Positions 43,937-52,250 of a stretch of 64,000 nt of DNA are shown piece after piece (position 1 is the first letter of the stretch; each line of letters opens with the position of its first letter). The notes under the pieces are model-generated. The model was not told where the DNA came from. It saw only the letters and a program-made list of their open reading frames with translations, and did not search any database. Both the position numbers and the translations under genes were made by a program. Location of the stretch: NCBI RefSeq assembly GCF_009877435.1, contig NZ_WXEX01000001.1:310001-374000 (forward strand). Reading direction: 5' to 3'. The stretch comes from Heliomicrobium gestii. GTDB taxonomy: Bacteria; Bacillota; Desulfitobacteriia; Heliobacteriales; Heliobacteriaceae.

Positions 43937-44704
43937 ATGATGGAATCAACCCAGGAAGAAAAAACCATGCCCTTGACGGAACACCTGGAAGAGCTGCGGA
44001 CAGTGTTGATCTGGTCTCTGGTGGCGGCGATAGCGGGTACTTTTGTCGCCTACAACTGGAACCAGGAGTTGATCGCGCTGCTGACCAAACCCATGGGCGA
44101 TTTAGGGATCAAACCGGTCATCGTCCGACCGGCGGAAGGTTTTTTTGCTTCGGTCAAAGTGTCTTTTTTTGCCGGGCTGATCCTCGCCTCGCCGGTCATC
44201 CTGTGGAAGGTTTTGTCCTTTGTCATGCCTGCGCTCTATCCCGATGAGCGCAAGTGGGTCTACATCATCCTGCCCATCTCGGTATTTCTCCTGATCACCG
44301 GTGTGGTCTTCGCCTTTTATACGGTCTACCCCATCGGGGTCACCTTCCTGATCACCTTCGGCGACTTTACGCCGATGATCTCCATCAGCGAATACCTTTC
44401 CTTTGCGCTCTGGTTCATCCTTCCCTTCGGCCTGGTCTTCCAGATGCCCTTGGTGATCATGTTTCTAGTCCGCCTCGGCATCGTCGATTATCGCTTTTTA
44501 GCAAAATACCGGCGGTACGCCATCTTGGCCATGTTCATCATCGCCGCTGTCTTTACGCCGACGCCGGATGTGATCTCACAGACCCTGATGGCGGGACCCA
44601 TGTACCTGCTCTATGAGATCAGCATCTGGATCGCCCGCTGGATTTCGCCGAAGAAACCGGCGGAGGCGGCGGAAGAAAACGCATTGACCCGTGATGTTCC
44701 TTGA
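43937..44704 (+). CDS. tatC: Sec-independent protein translocase TatC
   Basis: TatC forms the receptor core of the twin-arginine translocase for folded proteins. The 255-residue protein has the N-terminal PLTEHLEELRTVLIWS motif and six hydrophobic segments. It starts at ATG 43937 after GAGGAGGCC, just behind mqnC. A long frame beginning at 43688 is out of frame with mqnC and spurious. Its TatA partner lies far away at 53307. A terminator follows at 44737. Confidence 0.95.
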   Translation: MMESTQEEKTMPLTEHLEELRTVLIWSLVAAIAGTFVAYNWNQELIALLTKPMGDLGIKPVIVRPAEGFFASVKVSFFAGLILASPVILWKVLSFVMPALYPDERKWVYIILPISVFLLITGVVFAFYTVYPIGVTFLITFGDFTPMISISEYLSFALWFILPFGLVFQMPLVIMFLVRLGIVDYRFLAKYRRYAILAMFIIAAVFTPTPDVISQTLMAGPMYLLYEISIWIARWISPKKPAEAAEENALTRDVP

Positions 44705-44736
44705 GGATAAAGGGAAATCAATGGTGATCATGAATC

Positions 44737-44768
44737 AAAAGCGAGCCTGGTTTGGCATCGCTTTTTTT
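44737..44768 (+). terminator. Intrinsic terminator after tatC
   Basis: AAAAGCGA at 44737-44744 pairs with TCGCTTTT at 44758-44765 (an inner GCC/GGC pair extends the stem) and is followed by more T residues. Confidence 0.8.
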
Positions 44769-44819
44769 TGCTCCTTTTACTGGATTTGCAATCGGAGAGG
44801 CAGAGTGAAATGAAAAGTA

Positions 44820-44828
44820 TGCTATAAT
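44820..44828 (+). promoter_or_regulatory. Extended -10 promoter element for bacteriohemerythrin
   Basis: TGCTATAAT (44820-44828) is a perfect extended -10. No matching -35 is clear. The downstream gene starts at 44915. Confidence 0.45.
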
Positions 44829-44914
44829 CACAGTAACACGTCAGGAACTCGGTCATGCCCGGCAAACGTACCTGCAGATCCGGCTGAAGAAAGGGACAGG
44901 AAAGGAGTCGACCG

Positions 44915-45307
44915 ATGAGAGTAGAGTGGACGGACAAGTTGTCCATCGGAATCGGCATTATTGATGATCAACACAAGAAACTGGTGGAACGGGTCAACGC
45001 CTTTGTGGACGCGGTGGAATGCCGGGATACCCGCAAAATCGAAGAGACAGTCAATTACCTGATTGGGTATACGATTCAACACTTCGGCGCCGAAGAACTG
45101 ATCATGCTCCGCAATGGGTACAGCGAGTTCAAACGGCACCGGGAAGAACATAACTGGTTTATCAACGCCATCTATGACGTCAATAAAGAGTTGCTCGATC
45201 AAGGACTCAGCGACGAGCGCTTAAGCCAGGTGGAGGAAATGCTGGCCGGTTGGATCGTCAACCACATCCAAGTCGTCGACAAACGCCTGGCCGAAGTCAT
45301 CCGGTGA
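44915..45307 (+). CDS. Bacteriohemerythrin
   Basis: This small non-heme diiron protein binds oxygen, and possibly serves oxygen storage or sensing in an anaerobe. The 130-residue protein contains all seven expected iron ligands: His20 in DDQHKK, His56 and Glu60 in HFGAEE, His75 and His79 in HREEH, and His117 and Asp122 in HIQVVD. It is a single-domain protein without a signal. The next genes are cheC and cheD, so a link to aerotactic signalling is possible but only inferred from adjacency. Confidence 0.93.
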   Translation: MRVEWTDKLSIGIGIIDDQHKKLVERVNAFVDAVECRDTRKIEETVNYLIGYTIQHFGAEELIMLRNGYSEFKRHREEHNWFINAIYDVNKELLDQGLSDERLSQVEEMLAGWIVNHIQVVDKRLAEVIR

Positions 45308-45332
45308 CCAGCGAAATATTTGAGGTGAAACG

Positions 45333-45986
45333 ATGAAGGATATTATCCGCGATATGAGTGACTTTCATCTCGATGTGCTGCGGGAAATCAGCAACATCGG
45401 CGCTGGAAACGCAGCCACGGCGTTGTCACAACTGCTGGGCAAGCCAGTGAACATGCGGGTCAGCCGGGTTATTCCGATGCCCTTTAACGACGTCACCGAG
45501 TATGTCGGCGGCGCTGAAAATCTGGTGACCACTGTTTTCTCCCGCATCGATGGCGATATCACCGGCAACATGCTCTTTGTGATGGGCGCCGCTGATGGCG
45601 GGGCGCTGGTCCGTCATATGGCCGGTGACAACGGCGAGGGGGATGGCGAACTTTCGGAGTTTGCCCAGTCTGTGCTTCAAGAGGTGGGCAATATCCTCTC
45701 CGGCTCTTACCTGACGGCCCTCTCTGATTTTACCGGCTTTGATCTGCGGACGAGCGTGCCCTGTCTCTGTGTCGATATGGCCGGCGCCATTTTGAGTTTT
45801 GGTCTGATGGAGACCGGAAAAAGCAGCGATTACGCCATCCTGATCGACGCCGAGATCCTCCCCGGCGGGAACGACCAGAACGGTGATGTTCAGAGCTCTT
45901 CGGGACACATCTTCCTGTTGCCCGACCCGGAGTCTTTTCATAGAATCTTTTTTGCTTTGGGAGTACATCGCTATGGCAGTAATTAA
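45333..45986 (+). CDS. cheC: Chemotaxis phosphatase CheC
   Basis: CheC dephosphorylates CheY-P and, with CheD, adjusts receptor adaptation. The 217-residue protein shows two phosphatase-type repeats: EISNIGAGNAATALSQLLG near residues 13-31 and LQEVGNILSGSYLTALS in the second half. It overlaps cheD by 14 bases. No other chemotaxis gene is in the window, so this pair is detached from its main cluster. The C-terminal part is longer than in compact CheC proteins. Confidence 0.9.
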   Translation: MKDIIRDMSDFHLDVLREISNIGAGNAATALSQLLGKPVNMRVSRVIPMPFNDVTEYVGGAENLVTTVFSRIDGDITGNMLFVMGAADGGALVRHMAGDNGEGDGELSEFAQSVLQEVGNILSGSYLTALSDFTGFDLRTSVPCLCVDMAGAILSFGLMETGKSSDYAILIDAEILPGGNDQNGDVQSSSGHIFLLPDPESFHRIFFALGVHRYGSN

Positions 45987-46452
45987 AGTCGGCATCGCCG
46001 ATTCCAATGTCGCCAAAGCGCCTGACTCGATCTGCACCCTTGGACTCGGTTCCTGTGTAGGCGTTACCCTCTTTGACGACGCGAAAAAAATTGTGGGAAT
46101 GGTTCACGTGATGTTGCCGTCAACAGAACTGGCCCGGTCCAGTTCCTACAAAAAGGCCAAGTTCGCCGACTCGGGCGTTCCGGAACTGGTCGACATGCTG
46201 GTGCAGGCCGGGGCTTCGCGCATGCGGCTAAAGGCGAAGATGGCAGGCGGCGCTCGCATGTTCAGTTTTGAGGACAGCGCCAAGGGCATCGGTCAGCGCA
46301 ATATCGAGGCCTGCAAAGAAATCCTGCGCAAACTGGGCATCCCGATCATCGCCGAAGACACAGGAGGCAGCCACGGCCGGACGATCGAGGCTTTTTCCGA
46401 TACGGGCGTGCTCGAAGTGAGGACTGTGTCCAAGCCGGTGATCCGGATTTGA
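45973..46452 (+). CDS. cheD: Chemoreceptor glutamine deamidase CheD
   Basis: CheD deamidates glutamines of chemoreceptors and binds CheC. The 159-residue protein has the catalytic Cys in LGSCVGVTLFD, the His in MVHVMLP, and the GGARMF segment near residue 92. ATG at 45973 overlaps the cheC end; a longer in-frame read from 45883 has no ribosome site. The pairing and overlap support translation at matched levels. Confidence 0.92.
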   Translation: MAVIKVGIADSNVAKAPDSICTLGLGSCVGVTLFDDAKKIVGMVHVMLPSTELARSSSYKKAKFADSGVPELVDMLVQAGASRMRLKAKMAGGARMFSFEDSAKGIGQRNIEACKEILRKLGIPIIAEDTGGSHGRTIEAFSDTGVLEVRTVSKPVIRI

Positions 46453-46527
46453 CCTTCAAGGTCAACGATGAAGCGAGGAACATGCAGTTTTCCATTCCAA
46501 TCGGGGATAGATTGGATCCAATAGAAG

Positions 46528-46560
46528 AACGCCCTGCCGTTGTTGACGCGGCAGGGCGTT
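46528..46560 (+). terminator. Intrinsic terminator between cheD and the Fe-S protein gene
   Basis: AACGCCCTGCCG at 46528-46539 pairs perfectly with CGGCAGGGCGTT at 46549-46560. The T-run is weak on the plus strand. The hairpin probably serves the two convergent genes. Confidence 0.65.
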
Positions 46561-46599
46561 GTCAGTTTTCATCACATCGGGTTGATTAGGTTGGGTTGA

Positions 46600-47301
46600 T
46601 CAGAGCGATTCCTGGGCGGGATGACGTGGGGTGGTATCGATGCCGCTTCTCTTGATCGTGCCCCGCGGGCAGGCGCTGGCGCATTCGCCGCAACGGATGC
46701 AGGCGTTATCGGTGATGGTCGCCCGGTGGTTGGCGTCCTTGTAACTCACAATCGGGATCTGCATGGGGCATTGGCGTTCACAGAGGCGGCACTCCTTGCA
46801 GTCTGAGGCGATTGTCATCGCGCCGCCGCGACCCCGGAGCGCGCCCACCCAGCTGGCCATGGCGCCCATGGGGCAGATGACGCACCAGGAGCGGGTTTTG
46901 TAGAGAAGGCCCACGACGAGACCGATGGTCCCTGAGATGATGCCCATGGTGACGAAGACAGAACCGATTTTTTCGATGTCGCCGCCGGTCAGGCTAAGCC
47001 GCCAAATAAAGGCGGACATAAAGACGGCGAAAAAGATGTTGCGGGCGTGTTTTGATTTTAGCCAGGCGGGGATGGGCTTTTTTCGGTTGAAAGCGAGGAA
47101 TTTGTCGTAGAGAAGTCCCCGGGGGCATAAGCCGCCACACCACTTGCGACCGGCAACGGTGGAGATGCCGATGGCGGTGGCCATGCAGAGGGCCATGACG
47201 TAGCCGAAGAGGGGATAGTAGAGGCCTAAGGAGAGGTAGGCCAAAGGGATGAGAAAAGCGATGCTCTTGTATTTTTGCAACACAGGAGATACCCCTTTCA
47301 T
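46600..47301 (-). CDS. Membrane-bound 4Fe-4S ferredoxin-type protein (NapH/RnfB-like region)
   Basis: This is likely an electron-transfer protein at the cytoplasmic membrane. The 233-residue protein has three to four membrane segments, a CGGLCPRG motif after the first pair, a second CVICPMGA site, and two 4Fe-4S motifs (CKECRLCERQCP and CIRCGECASACP). This order matches NapH/NosR-like quinol oxidising proteins and related family members. The redox partner is not identified, and no nitrate or nitrous oxide genes are nearby. A terminator follows at 46528. Confidence 0.85.
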   Translation of the reverse strand: MKGVSPVLQKYKSIAFLIPLAYLSLGLYYPLFGYVMALCMATAIGISTVAGRKWCGGLCPRGLLYDKFLAFNRKKPIPAWLKSKHARNIFFAVFMSAFIWRLSLTGGDIEKIGSVFVTMGIISGTIGLVVGLLYKTRSWCVICPMGAMASWVGALRGRGGAMTIASDCKECRLCERQCPMQIPIVSYKDANHRATITDNACIRCGECASACPRGTIKRSGIDTTPRHPAQESL

Positions 47302-47412
47302 GTAATGTCGTCGCTATTATAGCATCGACACAACATTACTGCATAGGGGTATGGGGTATATTTTTCAAAATAATCGGATGCACTGAGTGGGCCCGGCGCT
47401 TTCTCAAACGAT

Positions 47413-47447
47413 AAAAAACGCCGGTATGCGATCTTCGCATCCGGCGT
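47413..47447 (-). terminator. Intrinsic terminator of the FAD oxidoreductase gene
   Basis: On the minus strand the stem ACGCCGG-ATGCG pairs with CGCAT-CCGGCGT, and a T-run follows (plus strand AAAAAACG just left of 47418). Confidence 0.8.
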
Positions 47448-47512
47448 CAGGTGAACGATGGACTCAATTGTTGCGTTGCCGGCTGCGATAGGGCATCGTG
47501 GCGATTTGTGAA

Positions 47513-48892
47513 TTACTGCTGCAGCCGCTCGGCGATGACCCGGGCCACATGAACACCGCTGGCGCTGGCCTGGGAGAGGCCGCGCGTCACGCCGGCGCCG
47601 TCGCCGATGGCAAACATGTTGGCGATCTCTGTCTCCAATTGAGTGGTCAGCTTGAGGCGGGAACTGTAGAACTTCACTTCCACGCCGTAGAGCAGGGTGT
47701 CGTTGTTGGCCATGCCCGGGGCGACTTTGTCAAGGGCGTAGATCATCTCGACGATGTTGTCCAGGTGGCGTTTCGGAAGGACGAGGCTGAGATCGCCCGG
47801 GATGGCCTTCAAGGTCGGCTTGGTGAAGCTCTGGGCGAGGCGGTGTTCGTTGGTGCGGCGGCCTTTGACGAGGTCGCCGAAGCGCTGGACGAGGACGCCG
47901 CCGCCAAGCAGGTTGGAGAAAGAGGCGATCCGCTTGCCATACTGGTGCGGTTCGTTGAAAGGTTCGGTGAAACGGTTGCTCACCAACAAGGCGAAATTGG
48001 TGTTGCGGCTGTGCAGTTTTTCGTCGCGGTAGCTGTGGCCGTTGACGGTGATGATGCCGTCGGTGTTTTCGGCGACCACATATCCGTAGGGGTTCATGCA
48101 GAAGGTGCGGACCAAGTCGCCGTACTGCTTGGTCCGGTAGACCAGTTTGGCCTCATAGACCTCGTCGGTGATGTGTTGGAACACTTCCGCAGGAATCTCC
48201 ACGCGCACACCCACGTCAACCTGGTTGTTAAAGAGGGATAAACCGAGGCTCTTGCACTGGCCGGCAAACCACTCCGAACCGGCTCGGCCGGGGGCGGCGA
48301 TCAGGTAGTCGCATTGGATCTTCTCCGATTTGCCGATATCGAGCAGGAAGCCCTTTCCCTGCGGGGTGATGGCCGAAACGGGCGTCCGGAAAAGGAGGGT
48401 CACTTTCTGATCGAGGTATTCAAAGAGGCTCTTCAGGATCTGCAGGTTGTTCTCTGTGCCCAGGTGACGCACCTTGGCGTGAAGCAGATGCAGGTCATGG
48501 GCGAGGGCTTTTTTGCCGATGGTGCTTTTCTCGGTGCTGAACAGATCGGAGGGCGCGCCGTACTGCAGGTTGATCCGGTCCACATAATCGATAAGTTCCA
48601 TTACGTCCTGTGTAGAGAGGTACTCCTGGAGCCAGCCGCCGAATTCGGTGGTAAAGTTATACTTGCCGTCGGAGAAAGCGCCGGCGCCGCCGAAGCCCCG
48701 CATGATATCACAGGGGTTGCACTTCACACAACGGGTCGATTTTTTCTCAGCGATGGGGCATTTTCTTGAATAGATATCGCTGCCCGCTTCCAGGATGATC
48801 ACACGGGCGGTAGGACAGGTGACGACAAGTTCGTAGGCCGCAAAAATAGCGGAAGGTCCGCTGCCGATGATCGCCACATCATACTTGTTCAT
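47513..48892 (-). CDS. FAD-dependent oxidoreductase with four-Cys insert
   Basis: The 459-residue protein has an N-terminal FAD-binding fold (YDVAIIGSGPSAIFAAYEL) and the closing GDGAGVTRGLSQASASGV motif. After residue 44 it has cysteines spaced CPIAEKKSTRCVKCNPC, a possible Fe-S or disulfide site, followed by GFGGAGAFSDGKYN. It looks like the COG2509-type group of uncharacterised dehydrogenases. The substrate and electron acceptor are unknown. The gene is monocistronic, with a promoter at 48938 and a terminator at 47413. Confidence 0.82.
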   Translation of the reverse strand: MNKYDVAIIGSGPSAIFAAYELVVTCPTARVIILEAGSDIYSRKCPIAEKKSTRCVKCNPCDIMRGFGGAGAFSDGKYNFTTEFGGWLQEYLSTQDVMELIDYVDRINLQYGAPSDLFSTEKSTIGKKALAHDLHLLHAKVRHLGTENNLQILKSLFEYLDQKVTLLFRTPVSAITPQGKGFLLDIGKSEKIQCDYLIAAPGRAGSEWFAGQCKSLGLSLFNNQVDVGVRVEIPAEVFQHITDEVYEAKLVYRTKQYGDLVRTFCMNPYGYVVAENTDGIITVNGHSYRDEKLHSRNTNFALLVSNRFTEPFNEPHQYGKRIASFSNLLGGGVLVQRFGDLVKGRRTNEHRLAQSFTKPTLKAIPGDLSLVLPKRHLDNIVEMIYALDKVAPGMANNDTLLYGVEVKFYSSRLKLTTQLETEIANMFAIGDGAGVTRGLSQASASGVHVARVIAERLQQ

Positions 48893-48937
48893 CCGGACAT
48901 ATCCCCTCGCGTTTTACTTGTTGACAAACCATCGGAT

Positions 48938-48966
48938 ATTATACGAAAAGGGATATGAAAAGTAAA
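48938..48966 (-). promoter_or_regulatory. Promoter of the FAD oxidoreductase gene
   Basis: On the minus strand TTTACT (plus 48961-48966) and TATAAT (plus 48938-48943) are 17 bases apart, 46 bases upstream of the start. The remaining part of the 344-base gap (48967-49115) has no gene that I can see. Confidence 0.5.
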
Positions 48967-49115
48967 TGACCAATTGCACAAGTTAACGAATTATTATTTT
49001 CCAGGGCGGCAGGGCCTTGAGAGGGGACCTATCGGGAGCAGCGAGCCAACAGTGGGCTCGCTCTATGAGGAGACGCAGTGAATAGGAAAAGATCCAGCCA
49101 AATTTGGGCAAAGGC

Positions 49116-49144
49116 TTGAAAAATTTTCAGGGCTGAATTATAAT
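49116..49144 (+). promoter_or_regulatory. Strong sigma-A promoter for a small gene
   Basis: TTGAAA at 49116-49121 and TATAAT at 49139-49144 are exactly 17 bases apart. This is the best-matching promoter I found in the window. Confidence 0.7.
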
Positions 49145-49236
49145 AAAAGAAAATTAACACATTCACAAAGTCTCGGCCAGATGAAAGACCGATGTAGGTC
49201 CGATGAAATGGAAATAGGGCAAGGAGGCGCGTGAAA

Positions 49237-49380
49237 ATGACGCAAGCAATCGTGAATCTGTTTCCCGCCCCGGAAGTCGATCCCTTGCTGATGTGTGTGC
49301 ACCAACCCCATGAATGTGTTCATTGCGGCGGTTGCGGATTCTCAATGTTGGAACAGGAAGAATCTACGGAAATGCATTGA
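49237..49380 (+). CDS. 47-residue Cys/His-rich small protein
   Basis: I do not recognise it. It begins MTQAIVNLFPAPEVDP and has CX6CX2CX2C in its middle with interspersed His (Cys20, Cys27, Cys30 and Cys33; His22, His25, His29), a good metal-binding arrangement. The end is acidic. AAGGAGG at 49221-49227 lies nine bases before the ATG. A near-consensus promoter at 49116-49144 and a terminator at 49436-49467 make a complete transcription unit. No radical-SAM or export partner adjoins it. A metal-binding or regulatory role is inference. Confidence 0.6.
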   Translation: MTQAIVNLFPAPEVDPLLMCVHQPHECVHCGGCGFSMLEQEESTEMH

Positions 49381-49435
49381 GCGTCCTCGATTGTTTGTCA
49401 GGAAACAAAAGGTCGACAATATGGGCCGGAAAAGC

Positions 49436-49467
49436 AAAAACGCAGGGGCGTCGCCTCCTGCGTTTTT
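49436..49467. terminator. Bidirectional terminator between the small gene and DUF2252 gene
   Basis: AAAAACGCAGG at 49436-49446 pairs with CCTGCGTTTTT at 49457-49467, with a GGC/GCC inner pair. It has T-runs on both strands. Confidence 0.85.
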
Positions 49468-49487
49468 GTTATAGGGAGAGGCGACGA

Positions 49488-50828
49488 TCATCCTTCCGCT
49501 GGCCACCGGCTCAAGAGTTCCCGGAAGAGATCATAATCCGCATGGACGCGCCGAGCGTACTCCAGTGCCCACTCGGTGATCTGAAGGAGGAAACCGCCGG
49601 CGTCACGATCGATGGCTTCGGCGATGGCCTCTTCACTGTGATGGGGGAGCAGCAAGCGTTCCACATCGGCGTCGGCTCGCGCATGGATTTTGGCGGTGAT
49701 GCGGCCCATCAAGGCCACCGTTTCAGCCAGTTCGTCGCCATCGGCCACCGTCTCGGCCTTCAGTTTCTTTTTAAACGGACAGCGCTCCCGCACATAAAAG
49801 TCTTCGCCGTTGATGGTCAGGTAGCCCAGGTAGGGATCAGCCCGGTGTTGCATCGCCTTTTGGGTCGTCACGACCCGCTTGCCCTGGTGATCAAACCATC
49901 GGAAGAAGGATTCCTGATAGGGGAGAAAACAGGCGGGAATGGGCGTCCGCACCGCTTTGGCCTCGAGAATCAAATCATCGTGGTGGCAGCCGGCATCGCC
50001 TTCGACGAGAATGTAGTAGCGTGGCAAGCCGATGGAGGCCGTACCGGAACCGCTCTTGACAGCCACATCTTCGATCCGGTAAAAATCGGGCTTTTCGCGC
50101 ACCACGGTGTCGATGGAGTCAATGTAATCAGGCCAGAGGCTCATCAGATCCTTGCGCAAGCCATCGCTAGCCGGCGTGATCTCTTCGCTCGAAAGAAAGC
50201 GGTGGGTTCCGTCGGCAACGGTGGTGATCCGCATCAGCAGTTTGCGCTCATCCTGTTTCTCCAGTTTTTTTAGCAACTTTTTGATGGGGCCTTCACTGTC
50301 GCTGGCGTCGAAGGTTACACTGTGGGGGGACTTTTTGCCCCTGCCATAATCGTCAATATCTGCGGCGTAGGCCTCAAGGTAACGCTGCACGGCCTGGGCG
50401 ATCTCTTTTTCTTTTAATTGGCCTGTTTGGCCCACAAGGACGATGGATACAGTCATGCGCATCAGGTCATAGAGGTAGGAGCCCAGATACCCTTCATCAA
50501 AATCATTGACATCGTAGACGATATTGCCCTTGCGATCTTGAAAAGCGCCGAAGTTTTCAAAATGCAGATCTCCCTGGAGCCAGGTGGGCAGGCGCTCAGG
50601 GGTATGGTAGGGCGTGGGGAAGCGAGTGGCGTCATAATAGAAGAGGCAGGCGCTTCCCCGATAAAATCGAAAGACGTTTTCCGACATCTGGCTGTACTTG
50701 TCCCGGCGCTGGGCAGCCGAAAGGCCCAGCATCTCTTCATCAATGACGTCAAAGAGCGCGCCGATCGTCTGTCGACGGAGATCGAGGGCCATGGTTTGAA
50801 TCCTTGCGCTTACAGGGCGAACAGGCAT
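49488..50828 (-). CDS. DUF2252 family protein
   Basis: The 446-residue protein contains RFYRGSACLFYYD, the kinase-like catalytic-type segment LQGDLHFENFGAF and DVNDFDEGY, which place it in DUF2252. This is a widespread family with a protein-kinase-like fold and unknown substrate. No signal peptide or membrane segment is seen. The start is ATG at 50828. It converges on the small Cys-rich gene and is divergent from the HD-GYP gene. No pathway context is available. Confidence 0.87.
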   Translation of the reverse strand: MPVRPVSARIQTMALDLRRQTIGALFDVIDEEMLGLSAAQRRDKYSQMSENVFRFYRGSACLFYYDATRFPTPYHTPERLPTWLQGDLHFENFGAFQDRKGNIVYDVNDFDEGYLGSYLYDLMRMTVSIVLVGQTGQLKEKEIAQAVQRYLEAYAADIDDYGRGKKSPHSVTFDASDSEGPIKKLLKKLEKQDERKLLMRITTVADGTHRFLSSEEITPASDGLRKDLMSLWPDYIDSIDTVVREKPDFYRIEDVAVKSGSGTASIGLPRYYILVEGDAGCHHDDLILEAKAVRTPIPACFLPYQESFFRWFDHQGKRVVTTQKAMQHRADPYLGYLTINGEDFYVRERCPFKKKLKAETVADGDELAETVALMGRITAKIHARADADVERLLLPHHSEEAIAEAIDRDAGGFLLQITEWALEYARRVHADYDLFRELLSRWPAEG

Positions 50829-51001
50829 AGAATCATCCTCCTCGTGTCACCGGAGCGGTGAAAGGGTTTCGCCGTTTCCATCTCCCTTGCTGTATCTTAT
50901 TCTAGCCGTTGCCCCAGTCTTTGTCAGCCAACTTGTTGCTGCTTGTAGAGCTTTTGTGGCTGAAATGAGGAAAAAGTTGAGCGAGAAAATTATAATAATT
51001 A

Positions 51002-51030
51002 TTGATTTAATTTTGCGGCGCCTGTATAAT
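51002..51030 (+). promoter_or_regulatory. Promoter of the HD-GYP gene
   Basis: TTGATT at 51002-51007 and TATAAT at 51025-51030 are 17 bases apart, in an AT-rich stretch about 110 bases before the likely start. Confidence 0.55.
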
Positions 51031-51141
51031 TAGCATTGAACCTGGAAAGCGTTGGTTCGCAACGTCGATAGATGGTCATTTGTTGGACCCTTGGAGCAAT
51101 GCAACATGAGGCAACAACATCAGCCAGGGGATGAAGCAGAG

Positions 51142-52173
51142 ATGGCGTCAAGATTTTTACCAGTTGAGCGGTTGCAAAAGGGCATGACACTGGCGGGAGA
51201 CATTCGCGTCTCCCCTTCGGACCTGTTGTTGTGTTCCAAGGGCGATATCGTCAACAGCGCAATGATTCACAAATTGCGCTCCTGGGGTATCGAATATGCC
51301 GCCATCGAGCACAGCTACGATATGCGCCGGGAACAGAGGGAGCACTGTGTGAAGGCGTTGCGCCAAAAAGTATATGATCTTTTTACCGCCGTCGCTCTCC
51401 GTCGAAGCCCTTCCATGTTGGCGTTCACGGAAGCCATCGAAGAGATGGCCTTTGCCATTGACCGGCTTGACCTTGAATTTTTTTGGCAAGCGCTGGCGCA
51501 GCTGAAGGGGAAAGACGGATATACCTTTGTCCATTGTCTGGAGGTTGGCCTAGGCGCTTTGCTGATCAGCAAAAATCTCGGATTCAAACGGGAACAACGG
51601 GTTCAGCTCTGCCTAGGCGCCACGCTCCATGACATCGGCAAGCTTGGCGTTCCTCAAGCCATTTTGACAAAACCGGGGGCGCTGACAGCCGAGGAGTTTA
51701 CCATCATCAAGAACCATCCCGCGATCGGCGTAACGCTGCTGCAGTCGTCCGGGATGAGCCACCCGCTGCTGCTGCATGCTGTCGACGAACACCACGAACG
51801 CTATGATGGGGCAGGCTATCCCCATGGCCGCCATGGTGATCAGATCACCTTGGCCGGACAGATCACGGCTGTGGCGGATGTGTTTTACGCCCTGACCTCT
51901 GATCGCCCCTACCGGAAAGGATGGTGCCCCTTGCGCACCTTCGAATACATCCATTCCCAGAGGGGCGTCCAGTTCAGCCGCGAGGCGGCTGACGCCCTGA
52001 TTGACAGCCTATCGCCCCTGTACCTGACAGGGATGCAGGTGCTGCTCTCCGATGGCAGTTCAGGCACGGTAGAAGAGGTGGATCCCCGGTTTCCCCACCG
52101 GCCCTCGGTTCGCCTGGGAAACCGTATCGTCGACCTGCGCGACTGTCCGGAGATCGCTGTCATCAGCGCCTGA
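51142..52173 (+). CDS. HD-GYP domain protein (probable cyclic-di-GMP phosphodiesterase)
   Basis: HD-GYP proteins hydrolyse cyclic di-GMP. The likely start is ATG 51142, 11 bases after AGGGG; starts at 51106 and 51052 would lengthen it by 12 or 30 residues. The N-terminal region (RFLPVERLQKGMTLAGDI) resembles the small domain that precedes such enzymes. The catalytic part has the metal HD in LHDIGKLGVP and the signature HHERYDGAGYP. Both are intact, so activity is likely. There is no receiver or membrane segment. Confidence 0.9.
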   Translation: MASRFLPVERLQKGMTLAGDIRVSPSDLLLCSKGDIVNSAMIHKLRSWGIEYAAIEHSYDMRREQREHCVKALRQKVYDLFTAVALRRSPSMLAFTEAIEEMAFAIDRLDLEFFWQALAQLKGKDGYTFVHCLEVGLGALLISKNLGFKREQRVQLCLGATLHDIGKLGVPQAILTKPGALTAEEFTIIKNHPAIGVTLLQSSGMSHPLLLHAVDEHHERYDGAGYPHGRHGDQITLAGQITAVADVFYALTSDRPYRKGWCPLRTFEYIHSQRGVQFSREAADALIDSLSPLYLTGMQVLLSDGSSGTVEEVDPRFPHRPSVRLGNRIVDLRDCPEIAVISA

Positions 52174-52186
52174 AAAGAGGAGATAT

Positions 52187-52221
52187 CAAAGCCCGCGGAT
52201 GTAGCGTTCGCGGGCTTTGTT
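52187..52221 (+). terminator. Intrinsic terminator after the HD-GYP gene
   Basis: CAAAGCCCGCG at 52187-52197 pairs perfectly with CGCGGGCTTTG at 52209-52219 and continues into TTT. Confidence 0.8.
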
Positions 52222-52250
52222 TGTGTTGGTGGACTGACCGGAGAGAGGAC

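Noticed and set aside
42424-43968. 514-codon minus-strand frame across mqnC and mqnA
   Set aside because: Antisense shadow of two real genes; its translation has no family features.
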